Origin: Nemertoderma westbladi
Taxonomy: Eukaryota; Xenacoelomorpha; Nemertodermatida; Nemertodermatidae
Length of the DNA: 22,844 bases
Assembly (NCBI GenBank): GCA_032718475.1
Contig: JAUCBJ010007254.1
Coordinates: 1 to 22,844, forward strand
Direction: 5' to 3'
In this document: one piece after another, positions 8,665-18,751 of the stretch
How positions within the stretch are numbered: the first letter of the stretch is position 1
Layout of the letters: each line of letters opens with the position of its first letter
The notes under the pieces: model-generated
Seen by the model: only the letters and a program-made list of their open reading frames with translations
Told to the model about the DNA's origin: nothing
The model's database searches: none
Program-made: the position numbers and the translations under genes

Positions 8665-9690
8665 TTTCCAGAGGGTACGGGGAGGAGAACTTTAGGACTC
8701 TAGAACTGATTACAGGCGATGTTGATGTGCCTGGAAGGCAACACATGGACACATAAGTATAAATAATTCTCACTCAAGTGCAATTAATATAAGTGCAATT
8801 AGTAAGTATGTAGGTAATCAATCAGTCCTAAAGAAATATAATATACATAGAAAAGTCAGATATAACCTTTTCCAATTAGCTACTGGGACTAGGGTCTAAT
8901 TGACTGAAACAGGAGTGTGGGACATTGATGGATCGCACTGACATGCATAAGGCCCGATAGGAGTGTGTGGAGAGTGACGGCAAAAGGGGGTTCAGTATGA
9001 GAGAAGCGTGGGGGGAAGGTGCTAGGACTTGGGGGAATGTAAGGAGTGCGAGGTCCAAGTGTGGGGAGCGAGCTTAAAGAGGGATGAGTCCTATGGGACT
9101 AGTGAATGAGGAGAACGGACAACAGAGTCCGACATAATACTGTGTGAGGAGAGAAGGCGATAGTCTAAAATAGGGACGCCAGATGCCTTGGTACAGCTTA
9201 GCTCGCAGATGTACCAAGGATGGGTAGTGAAAACATACCCAGGGGGGGGGGGGGCAGTCTGGAAAGCTGGCCTCGAGAAGAGAATTCCACCCCACATCCA
9301 ATACTAGATTGGATTCCAGTGGAATTGGAGCGCACTTGAGGTTGATGCTATCTTTTCACCAGGAATATAGCATGGGGGGAGTGTAAGCGGATCCAATTCG
9401 CTGCACTACCTAGTGCAAAATGGGGAAAGTTTCTTTTTACCAATCATAGTTGGCTAGGTGACAGTACCAATATAATGTCACCTAATAACCAACGAAGGCA
9501 ATATACACTGCCAGCCACAGGGAGAGATGAAAAGCTATAAGCCATCTCAGTGGGGAAGAAGGAAGCTAGAACGTGAGCATCAGAGAACAGGGAGTGCCAA
9601 GGGAGGGAAGAATAGATTCGCCAATTGTGGGGCTGTAAACCATCTGATTGGGATGAATCCATTGACCAGGCCAAATACCAAGTAGCAATA
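8665..9690. other. unassigned, purine-rich region
   Basis: From about 8890 the plus strand is rich in GGGA/GAGG. No reading frame on either strand resembles a known family. It contains a poly(G) run (9242-9254) and a hairpin with perfect 10-bp arms (CCTTGGTACA 9186-9195, complement 9210-9219). It could be a decayed repeat, but I cannot identify it. Confidence 0.5.
9242..9254 (+). repeat. poly(G) run, 13 bp
   Basis: Uninterrupted G13 in the purine-rich region. Confidence 0.95.
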
Positions 9691-11330
9691 TTCCATATGT
9701 GTTAGTAATATAACCGTTGCCTTTATTACCTGTTGTTCAGTTGGTTTGTGTAGAGTTGTGGAAGCAAGATGGTTTAGACCATCGTCATGAACCGTGCTAT
9801 TACTGTATACTGATTGTGCTATTATTGTATTCTGTCATTACGAACAACTGCCACTAAAAATTCAGTTATTCTATCGGCCTCCGGCCTTTCAGATACCACA
9901 AGCCTTTTAGCAGCCAGCGGACGCAGCGATGCGTACTACCGAAACGCAAAACACACGGGTCGGGATTCCCTCCTCAACTCGGGGATCCCATCACAAATTA
10001 CATAGAATAAAATAGCCTCGCGCAGATGCTAAATCATGCAACATTTGAACGCTCATATCTCAGCTATTTTACGACCAAATTCAGATTATGATATATATAT
10101 ATTTGAATCCTTGCATGGCCCGCTGTCCGTCAATATCAACAAATCGCTATAAGGTTGAAGAATATCTGCGTTGTATCTGGCGCAATACCGATGAAGACAC
10201 CTTTTTCAAACGCTTGTAGCTAAAGAATGAAAGCAAAAATAAAAATTCTGGCTCACCCAGCAAGGATGAGGGAGGTGAAACTATTTCTGTTTCAAATTTC
10301 ATGCAATCTCAATAAGATTTGTAGAAAAATTTGGGGGGGGGGGGGGGTCCAGGTACCTCAATAACGACACTATATTCCAGGACATGGTGTACAGTGTACA
10401 TAATAATGTTAATACACATATTCAAATGTATAAATATCATTGTTGATTCGACGATATGGTATTTGCGTTCAACCCCCATGTCTTCTTTCTGTCATCCTCT
10501 GTGTTTGTCAGGTGTGCTAGGGCTGTAAAGGAAAATAATAAATGGAATTAATACTATACATCATAAATACAGAGTCTTATTTGATTTCATATTAATAATA
10601 ATGCCGTCTGTAGTCTGTCTACATTAGACAATTCAGAGCGCAAATAATGGGTGTTTAATAAAGGATTACAATTTAGATTACATTCAGTATAATATATTTC
10701 TCAATCCGCTCAGTAACTATATCTTTAAAATCAATTTGCCTTTTTGTGCATTTCCCACTCCAAAAACTGTAGTTTTGCGCTAGGATCACTTGCGCAACAA
10801 GCCACCCGGATTAGTACACATTAAAGTGCTATTGTAGGCCTACTTTACACACGTATAGTTTTGTATAAACTTATTTTATATCTATAAAATAACGTACTAT
10901 TTATACTGATAAATAATTAACTTACTTGCATCATGGCCATGGTGATCACCAGTCAGTTTTCAAGTTCACACGCATAGTAGTTGCTTCTCATATACTTGAC
11001 AATTAAACCCACTTCCCCTGTGGTGATATCTTGGTGATACCTTTATTGCACTTTTCCCTTTCCAGTATAACAAGTTACAGTATGTACTGGAAATGTTGCA
11101 CTGTATAAAATAATATTTGAAACAAAAATACCTCGACACACACACCATACAGTATACTGTACCCGCTAAATTCACAAATTAAAATTATTAATTTAAACTG
11201 CAACAAAAGTTGTACCACAAATAATAATAATAATAATAAGCTACAATAATTAATATTAAAACTACAGAATTGATGTGAAACAATATTACCGTCTCATAAA
11301 ATGGAGTGCAGTAAATTAAAACAAATGGCA
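9691..11330. other. unassigned AT-rich region
   Basis: No protein or RNA gene is recognisable. It holds a poly(G) run (10333-10347), a TA run near 10090-10102, an AATAAT microsatellite at about 11220-11239 and several TACTGTA/TACAGTA motifs (for example 11150-11162). Confidence 0.5.
10333..10347 (+). repeat. poly(G) run, 15 bp
   Basis: Uninterrupted G15 following an AT-rich stretch. Confidence 0.95.
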
Positions 11331-11453
11331 GTGATTTTTTTATGTCCGTTTATTTGACTTTTTTTGTCCGCCTTTTTTTACCATTGTGGATAATGACTTT
11401 TATTGTCCGTTTAATGACTTTTTAAGTATATTTCTTCCAAATGTCAGACAGCT

Positions 11454-11700
11454 GATTTCTGGACTGTCAGACAGTTGATTTCAACATGCCTGTGCCAAAC
11501 ATTCAAAATTTGTTGATTTCTGGACTGTCGGAGTGTTGATTTCACTATGCCTGTGCCAAAACATTAAAAATTTGTTGATTTCTTGACTTTCAGACAGATT
11601 AATTTACAATAATTGTGGCAAAACATTCAAAATTCCATGATTTATAGACTATGAGATAGATTTCCATATGCGCCTGTGGTAAAATTTAATAGTTTGTGGT
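11454..11700 (+). repeat. 61/62-bp tandem repeat, four copies
   Basis: Units start at 11454, 11515, 11577 and 11639. Each opens with GATTTCTGGACTGTC or a variant, carries GCCTGTGCCAAA in the middle and ends AAAATTTGTT. Copies 1 and 2 are close; copies 3 and 4 are increasingly diverged. A partial unit (GTCAGACAG) precedes the array at 11443. Confidence 0.88.
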
Positions 11701-11740
11701 TGTTGTCGATAATCGATTACATAACGTAGCAAAACACTCA

Positions 11741-12765
11741 TTTTATAGCCAAAAACAATTACCAATTGATGGAAAGGATCAGGTTACGAAGCAGGCTTTT
11801 CTAACCAAAACAATAAACGATCACTTAACTAATTGAGGGAAAGGAGCAGGTTACAGCGGCGGGATTTTCTAACTAAAACAATAAACGATCACTTAACTAA
11901 TTGAGGGAAAGGAGCAGGTTACAGCGGCGGGATTTTCTAACCAAAACAATAAAACAGTCACTTTACCAAATGAAGGAAAGGAGCAGGTTACAGGTCAGAG
12001 GCGGGCTTTCTAACCAAAACAATAAACGGTCACTTTACCAAATCAGGGAAAGGAGCAGGTCACAGAGGCGAGTTTTTATAACCAAAACAATAAACGATCA
12101 CTTAACTAATTCAGGGAAAGGAGCAGGTTACAGAGGCGGGATTTTCTAACTAAAACAATAAACGATCACTTAACTAATTGCGGGAAGGAGCAGGTTACAG
12201 AGGAGGGATTTTCTAACCAAAACAATTAACAGTCACTTTACCAAATGAAGGAAAGGAGCAGGTGACATAGATGGTCTTTTCTAACCAAAACAATAAACGA
12301 TAACATTACCAATTGAGGGAAAGGAGCAGGTTACAGAGGCGGGCTTTTCTATCCTAAACAATAAACGATCACTTTCCAATTGAGGCAAAGGAGCAGGTTA
12401 CATAGACTCGCTATTCTAACCAAAACAATAACAATCACTTTACCTATTGAGACAAAGGAGCAGGTACCAGAGGCGGGTTTTTCTAATCAAAACAATAAAC
12501 GATCACTTTACCAATTGGGGGAAAAGAGAAGGTTGCAGAGGCGGGCTTTTCTAACCAAAACAATAATTAACGATCACACTTACCAATTGAGGGAAAGTAG
12601 CAGGTTACAGAAGCGGGTGTTTCTAACCAAAACAATAAACGATCACTTTCAGCAATTGGGGAAAGGAGCAGGTCACAGAAACGGAATTTTCTAACCAAAA
12701 CAATAAACGATACCACTTCACCAATTGAGGAAAAGGAGCATTTTACGCGCAGCATTATTTTACAT
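11741..12765 (+). repeat. 68-bp minisatellite, about 15 copies
   Basis: Units of 66-72 bp repeat head to tail. Each has GGGAAAGGAGCAGGTTACAG near the start, then TTTTCTAACCAAAACAATAA and a GATCACTTTACC-like end. The first full unit starts at 11764, a partial one precedes it, and the last unit decays after 12740. Unit junctions alternate between an ACTTAACT-AATT type and a CTTTACC-AAAT type in a way that suggests a period of four units (units 2-5 resemble 6-9). Open stretches within it are a by-product of the repeat and are not genes. Confidence 0.93.
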
Positions 12766-12903
12766 TATGTACAGTTGTATATATCCTTTATTGGGATAAC
12801 CCCTTTGCTTTTTAGCTAAAACCGGCCCGATATTTTCGATATCAGTGTGTTTTCGCTATCAAATGGGGAATAAGTAGATTTTTCGAACACATTATATGTG
12901 GAC

Positions 12904-12982
12904 CAAGGACTACTATACTACTACTATACTATACTACTACTACTACTACTACTATACTACTACTGTAGTATAGTAGTCCTTG
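12904..12982. repeat. inverted repeat around a CTA microsatellite
   Basis: Perfect 18-bp arms CAAGGACTACTATACTAC (12904-12921) and its complement (12965-12982) flank a 43-bp loop made mostly of ACT/CTA triplets. Confidence 0.95.
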
Positions 12983-13776
12983 ATGTGGACTGATCTGTTA
13001 GTTTAGAACTACATTATAGATTTAGAGGTACCACTACAGCTACCCATAACATTACAGTAGTCACTGATCCATTTTAAATGCATTATCCAGATATGTATCA
13101 ATTATCTAAAATTTATTAATTATTTAAAAGGTACAGTAGCGCGGTCAGCCGGTACTAAAATTCTGAAATAAGTTTATTAATTACCATCTTTCTCTCATTT
13201 ATAACTGTTTAGGCTACATATCAGATTACCGGTATCAGTATCTATTGTACAGTAGCTGAGTATTATAATGCTATATAATTCTTTCTAAGGCATAGGCTTT
13301 ATACCTACATACAAATTTACAGCAATAGGCCTACTGCAAAATACTGCTCTATATACTAATACCGGTACAACTAAGAGAACAGCAGTAGAGAAACCGGTAG
13401 CATGGAGCCTAACGGTGGATTTCTGGCGGACATAAAAAGTAAAAAAAAAGGACATTATGAGTGATTTAAACGGACAAGAAAAATTATTGTCAAAAAATTG
13501 CCAAAAATCCAAAATTAAAAAAATCCAAATTTATATATATCTAAGTTTAGTCCTTTGTATAACAGCGTGAATGATGAGTGGCCAGACTGTTAACCCAACA
13601 GTTCCAGCCATACAGTTACAGTCTCTCTAAGAAATCCGCCAATCCGCGAAAATGATCCTGACCAATATATTTATTCAGATTAGCCTTTATCCCAGAGACA
13701 GGGGGGGGGGGGGGGGGGGGACTCGACGCAAAACCCGTCTTGGCGACTTAATATCCCGCCTCAATGTTAAATTCTC
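12983..13776. other. unassigned region with poly(G) run
   Basis: No coding similarity. Several ACCGGT/TACCGGTA-like motifs and a TAGGCCTA (13326-13333) are present, as well as an inverted TGTCCG cluster (13427-13476) and G20 at 13701-13720. Confidence 0.5.
13701..13720 (+). repeat. poly(G) run, 20 bp
   Basis: Uninterrupted G20, the longest homopolymer in the window. Confidence 0.95.
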
Positions 13777-13840
13777 AATTTAGGGAAAGGAGCAGGTTAC
13801 AGTGTCACGTTATTTTAACCAAAATAATAAACTAAACACA
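13777..13840 (+). repeat. isolated unit of the 68-bp minisatellite
   Basis: It carries GGGAAAGGAGCAGGTTACAG and then TTTTAACCAAAATAATAAAC, so it is a complete diverged unit about 1 kb beyond the main array and in the same orientation. Confidence 0.88.
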
Positions 13841-14521
13841 ATAGAACAAGTTACAGTTTTATTTTTGCTCGTATTCAGCTGTTATTTGCGTCCAGCAATT
13901 TCCCCTGGAGAGGGATGAATTTTTATTGCGTCCAGTTTCCCCCCCTATCTGTTATCCCAATAAGGGTCATGGCAATACAATACGTAATGAACAGTAATTA
14001 TATACAGTACCTACACAAGTATAAATAAGTATAAGAGTTTTTGGCCAACTAATAAAGCATAAGTACTAAATACAGATACACAAAACATTTAGATGCAAAT
14101 CCAAACAGAATTACCTACTGTAATGCAAAGCAAATTGAATAATAAAATAAAATAAGTGACATGATAAGGAAGTTGGGCCGCACTGGTTACGCGTAGTTGG
14201 ATTACGAATTTGGGTTACAGGGAGATCGAAATGCTTTTTAATTTAGAAGTTCGTATTAATTTAGAACTTCGTATGCCGTATTGAGCAATTCGACTAGAAG
14301 ATTATTAGTTGTTCTGTCATTATATTTCATTATGCTATAGAATTTCATATTATCGTCTAAATTATTTAAAAGTAAATTCGTTTTTAGTTTTTATATAGTA
14401 AATAGTTTTTCTCGTTGATTATAAAATTTGGGGCACCTAATTACAATGTGTTTCTCGTTCTCTATTGACTCATCAATAGAAAATCTAAACAATCTACTTT
14501 CCAGGGGGGTTTTATATTATA
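13841..14521. other. unassigned AT-rich region
   Basis: No genes seen. TTGCGTCCAG occurs twice (about 13886 and 13926). GTTATCCCAATAA at 13951-13963 is the exact complement of 12788-12800. A small 18-bp near-tandem lies around 14240-14275. Confidence 0.5.
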
Positions 14522-14744
14522 CTAATAATATTTATAATATTATAATAATAATATTTATAATATTATAATAATAATATTTATAATATTATAATAATAATAT
14601 TTATAATATTATAATAATAATATTTATAATATTATAATAATAACATTTATAATATTATAATAATAATATTTATAATATTATAATAATCATATTTATAATA
14701 TAATAATAATAATATTTATAAAATTATAATATAAAAATAATAGG
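14522..14744 (+). repeat. 23-bp AT-only satellite, about 9 copies
   Basis: Units of 23 bp, each containing ATTTATAATATTATAATAAT, begin at 14530 and repeat with very few changes to about 14740. The array is almost entirely A and T and could form cruciforms. Confidence 0.93.
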
Positions 14745-14826
14745 AACAGCTGATTACTGACAAAAAATAAAACTATAAATTGTTCATTTAACTGAATTTA
14801 TAATTTTTTTTAAATAACGAGCCATT

Positions 14827-14850
14827 GTAACCTGCTCCTATCCCTTAATT
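14827..14850 (-). repeat. inverted fragment of the 68-bp minisatellite unit
   Basis: Read on the minus strand, this matches the start of the isolated unit at 13777 in 22 of 24 positions, including GGAGCAGGTTAC. The two therefore form inverted ends around 13777-14850. Confidence 0.85.
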
Positions 14851-14975
14851 TATCATTTACCGTGAAACGAGGTATTAATTCGCCGAGTTGGGATTTGCGT
14901 GAAGTGCACCGCACCCCATGTCGCCTAGTTTCCCATGTACGTTGACCATTTAAATTGTGATGCTTCAAGGCAGAA

Positions 14976-14986
14976 CCCCCCCCCCC
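14976..14986 (+). repeat. poly(C) run, 11 bp
   Basis: C11, followed by ACCCC; equivalent to poly(G) on the minus strand. Confidence 0.95.
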
Positions 14987-14989
14987 ACC

Positions 14990-16600
14990 CCTGCATGTCC
15001 GTGCATGTTGCAATATGCTATAAATGCAAGTAAAGCAATACATCACCTACCTGCCTGTTCACGGTTTGCTGTGATCCTCACACACTCACTCACACGTGTC
15101 AGACAACATGCCTCTCTCCCTACCACCAAATCCCTATGAGAATGTAGGAATAGGCCTAATGAACTTGGTGAGCCTTTTTACCAAAGATAACTCACCAAGG
15201 CCCACTTAAAAACAGATTTGTGTGTTACTTAATTCCCCGGTAGGCCTAGAGCTTGATCTTGTATGAATTCCCAATGACCATGCCCATAAATTACGTTGCC
15301 CTGGTTACTTTGCTTTTGCTTCCAATTTGGTATGCAGATTCTCAATTTTCCCTACAAGTGGAACGATAATTCACGTCTCTGATTGGTGAATTCGCCATAC
15401 AGGGAAATACAGAGAGAGGCTTATACGCATTCTCACACATAACCTTTAAACTCCCTAGTATGAGCAAGGAGGATTCCTTACACTATTAGTTGTACAGTAA
15501 GTAGCACTGCAGTATTTTTTGCACATAATTCAATAGTTCCTTTATATACTACATATTGTAGAAAATAAATATAATTTTTTAGCGTTTATTAATCAGTTCG
15601 TTATCAAGCAAAATCTCTTGCAATTGCATATTTGTTAGGTAATTTGTGACAAACAACTTACACAATGCGATTATTTAACTTTTTAGACTCATTTCTTCCA
15701 TTTTTTGGTGTTAGACAGAAACTGCACCAGCACAGGTACAGTGGAAGTCTACCCCACAGTGCGACTAAGGTATGACTTATGTCCCAAGTGTGTGTGCCTG
15801 TAGTACTAAGAATTGAGCTAGCTGCACGAAACGGGGTAAAATCCCTGTTAAAAATAGGGCAATAAATGGTGAAATTGTTAAAAATAGGGAAATAGTGGCA
15901 GGCTATACGAATATTATATACCCATCATGCCATCAACATAAACGAATAAACGAATTATACAGCACATAGCACATAAACTACATATTAACATTATTAAAGT
16001 GGGCTAATTAGTTACATCGGTACTCGCTATTACAATCTCTAAGTTCTGGGTCAAAACAGTCAAATTTGTTTCTACTGTCTCTCCAGTAGAGAGGAATTTC
16101 TTAGATTATAGCCTTTTATGAGTTAGGGTTAGGGTAACATGGCAGTTTTAATTAGGGCATATTCGTCTAGGACACCATCATATAACCAAGCAAGCAACCA
16201 ATCTATCCTACAACTCCAAGAACATGAGTGGCATGGCTGGGATTTGTACAATTACCATAGAACACACCAACACGCCAACCAATAAGGGATGTCCATTGGT
16301 AAATTCCACTTCAGATACACTACTGTAGGCCTACAGTAGGGAATGAACATACAGTCCAGATAGCCAACCATAAACAGCACAGAACATCATGGTGAGTATT
16401 TTCGAGGCAAGGAAGTGCGGAAATTGAGTTTGTAGAATGTAGGCTTTGTAATCCTGTGACATTTTTTTAAATCTAAATAATTTGGAGTGAATTCAATAAC
16501 CTGAGCATTAATATCAATACTGTAAGTGGCTTATATTAGAAGCATCTTTTTACTTTTGATAGTACTGTACAAAATAATTTAATTTTGTAGAATCATGGGA
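14990..16600. other. unassigned region
   Basis: No coding similarity on either strand. TAGGCCTA motifs occur at 15151, 15241 and 16326, the last within the 20-bp perfect palindrome CTACTGTAGGCCTACAGTAG (16320-16339). Two TTAGGG units near 16125 are too few to be a telomeric block. Confidence 0.5.
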
Positions 16601-16620
16601 TTGGGAGTTTAGAGCAACAT

Positions 16621-16702
16621 ATTGGTCAAGTGACCTAGTGCAGAAATAACTTATTGGTCAAGTGACATAGTGCAGAAATAACTTATTGGGGAAGTGACTG
16701 CA
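16621..16702 (+). repeat. 32-bp tandem repeat, 2.5 copies
   Basis: Units start at 16621, 16653 and 16685. Each opens ATTGGTCAAGTGAC and includes GTGCAGAAATAACTT; the third is partial and diverged. Confidence 0.92.
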
Positions 16703-16882
16703 CCCCAGAACTACTGTACAGTACTAAAAAATATCGCTGTAACTACAGTAACTGTATAAAATGTTAACTGTCATTTGCCCTGTATATGTTACTCTAGTTG
16801 CCCAATACAAATCAGATGCGCCACATCCCCAACAGTTTAAAATAGAAAAGTCACTTTCCTAATACAGTAATATATGATGATA

Positions 16883-16908
16883 GTGATGAGATATATATAT
16901 CTCATCAC
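16883..16908. repeat. 26-bp perfect palindrome
   Basis: GTGATGAG and CTCATCAC arms flank ATATATATAT with no spacer, making a 26-bp perfect palindrome. It could extrude as a cruciform. Confidence 0.95.
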
Positions 16909-17418
16909 ATATTAATGTGTTTAATAATTATTTTATTGCTTAATAGACTACAAAGTTCATCTTTAATTAATCTTAGAGAAACTTACAACAACAGTACAAA
17001 TTAGATTGTAAGGCATTGTGTTTATGGCGCCGTTAGTGTAATATGGTATATATTTGTTTTAAATACCCCATAACATTAAACCGCATGCAAAAACATATAT
17101 TTCACTTCCAAGAGCGCGCGGTTATATTAGTTAGGGGGTTTAATAATTCAATAATATAATAATTTATTCTCCAATTTTGGGAGATGAAATAAATGCCATC
17201 TTGACTGATACTGATGACATACTGTAGATGTTAATTGAATTACATAATTATATAATAAATCCAGCCACGAGCAAATTTCGATAGCAGCTACCCGAAGGTA
17301 CTGGTATGGGTGGCTATACTCATATGCAAAGTTGAAACCTGAGCTGCCGAGCTTCCGAAATTGAGCATGCATTCACGTGGGGCATGAAGGGCCCCGATAT
17401 CGTTTGGGACTGTTATTA
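16909..17418. other. unassigned region beside Harbinger transposase
   Basis: No convincing coding similarity. This is where the C-terminal third of the transposase, including its catalytic Glu region, would be expected on the minus strand, but I could not recognise it. It is presumably deleted or too diverged. Confidence 0.45.
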
Positions 17419-17990
17419 TTATGGTACGGCCCATGTCAAGTATGTAATATTATTGTTAGGTAGGTTTTCGTGCAGCGCATAAGGTTCATCTCCAAAAAAA
17501 ACATAGGGCAAACACTTTAATGTATTCGGTAGAGTTGCAGCCTCAGGAAAATCCAGACACTTTGCATTGAATGCTTTACCAAAAGCAGAATTTTGGAATA
17601 TTTCTCTATCAATATTGCGACCATAATCGCCGATGTCAATAACATTGAAGAGGCAGTTAGCATTTGCCACTGCTTGGATGACGATTGAGTGGTAGTCCTT
17701 GTAGTTGAAATACATCGAACCACTATGGGCAGGGGCTTGTATTCTGATATGTTTTCCATCTATACGCCCGATGCGATGCAGTGGTTAAAGTCCCAGAGTT
17801 CTGAAAACCGAACTTGATTGGAAACCATGTCTCTCTTGTAGGTTTGGGAATATTTATTGGTTGTAGTAGGTCCCAAATGGCCCTACACAGGTCTGGTACA
17901 CAATGAGTTCAACTTCATTGTGGGACACTCTGAAGTTGTAATCTGTGTTGACGAAGCTGTTGCCAGTCACCAAGTATCTAGGGAAGAGTA
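17419..17990 (-). pseudogene. PIF/Harbinger transposase (HARBI1-like, DDE_Tnp_4), degenerate
   Basis: Read on the minus strand, from the high coordinate down, the landmarks are VTGNSF and YNFRVSH, then IWDLLQPINIPKPTRETW, WDFNHCIASG, GRIDGKHIRIQAP (first catalytic Asp, codon 17758-17760), MYFNYKDYHSIVIQAVANAN, VIDIGDYGRN and PYVFFGDEPYALHENL (second catalytic Asp, codon 17488-17490). These match the Harbinger transposase fold in order. The protein is split over at least three frames (shifts near 17780 and 17880) with stops, and is truncated before the third catalytic residue (Glu). Intact relatives cut and paste the element and need a partner Myb/MADF-type DNA-binding protein. Confidence 0.78.
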
Positions 17991-18751
17991 ATGCACAATT
18001 ATACTATTATGTAAATAATACTATTTGTGACGGTATCCAGTTGAGTTGACAGTGCTGGATACCGACCAGTGTAGGTTGTATGCGTCGTCGCGTCGCTGGG
18101 CTGCTGAGCTAAGGCTGGACGTGTGTATGTTTGGCCGAAGGCCGATGAAAACAATATAGTTTGTTTGTCAGTATTGATAATCACAGCAATTGATAATAGC
18201 ACAGTCTGAATATAATAATATGCAATACAAACAGTAACAGTAACGACGACGGTCAAAAACTATTCCGGTCTCACAACCGTAAGGGAATCAACTGACTAAT
18301 AATCAGTAATTACAAGGGTTATATCATTGACATTTATTGGTTTTAGCCCTACACTACTGGGCGGCCTCTAATATCCAATGGATGCGCTCTTGTCCTCCCA
18401 ATGTGCCTTCCTGCTCGTTATTGGCTTATATGTTAATTGTCACTTCGCCACTCCCTGTTGGCATTACCTCTTGGTGCTAGCCTCACTAGCTTGTTTCTCC
18501 CTCTGAGGTGGTTTGACCTCTCACCTCTCTCTGTGGCTTACGGCGTGTATCGCCCTCCCCAGTTGGTTATGAGGTGAGATTATTATTGGTAATCTCACAT
18601 CGCCAACTATATTGGTAAAGTGCCACTAATCCCATTTTCGGTGGGTAATGCACGGAATTGAATCCACTTACAATATTAATTAATCAAATATCAATTAAAT
18701 TAATATTAATTAAATAATAATTATTACATAATTAATAGCATGTTTTTTCAG
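17991..18751. other. intergenic region between transposase and MADF-like exon
   Basis: Noncoding, with two strong hairpins: CGGTATCCAG/CTGGATACCG at 18031-18064, and a nested stem at 18561-18608 (AGTTGG...CCAACT outside, GTGAGATTA...TAATCTCAC inside). If the flanking genes form one Harbinger element, this would be its divergent promoter region and upstream exon or intron sequence. No earlier MADF exon was recognised. Confidence 0.4.

Noticed and set aside
8876-9674. Several minus-strand frames rich in Ser/Pro/Leu
   Set aside because: They are low-complexity translations of purine-rich plus-strand DNA, with no domain and overlapping in several frames.
11901-12694. Arg/Lys-rich repetitive reading frames (RERSRLQRR-type) as a repeat protein
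   Set aside because: They are readings of the 68-bp minisatellite. Unit length varies and is not a multiple of three, and frames break between units.
11454-12765. CRISPR array
   Set aside because: Units are contiguous tandem copies without unique spacers, in a clearly eukaryotic context.
16124-16136. TTAGGGTTAGGG as an interstitial telomere
   Set aside because: Only about two units; far too short to indicate a telomeric block.
17148-17372. Minus-strand frame beginning MHAQFRKLGSSG as the Harbinger C-terminus
   Set aside because: It lacks the catalytic Glu context and any Harbinger C-terminal landmark.
18640-18670. GAATTGAATCC as a tRNA or SINE B-box
   Set aside because: It does not match the B-box well and no A-box or cloverleaf can be drawn upstream.
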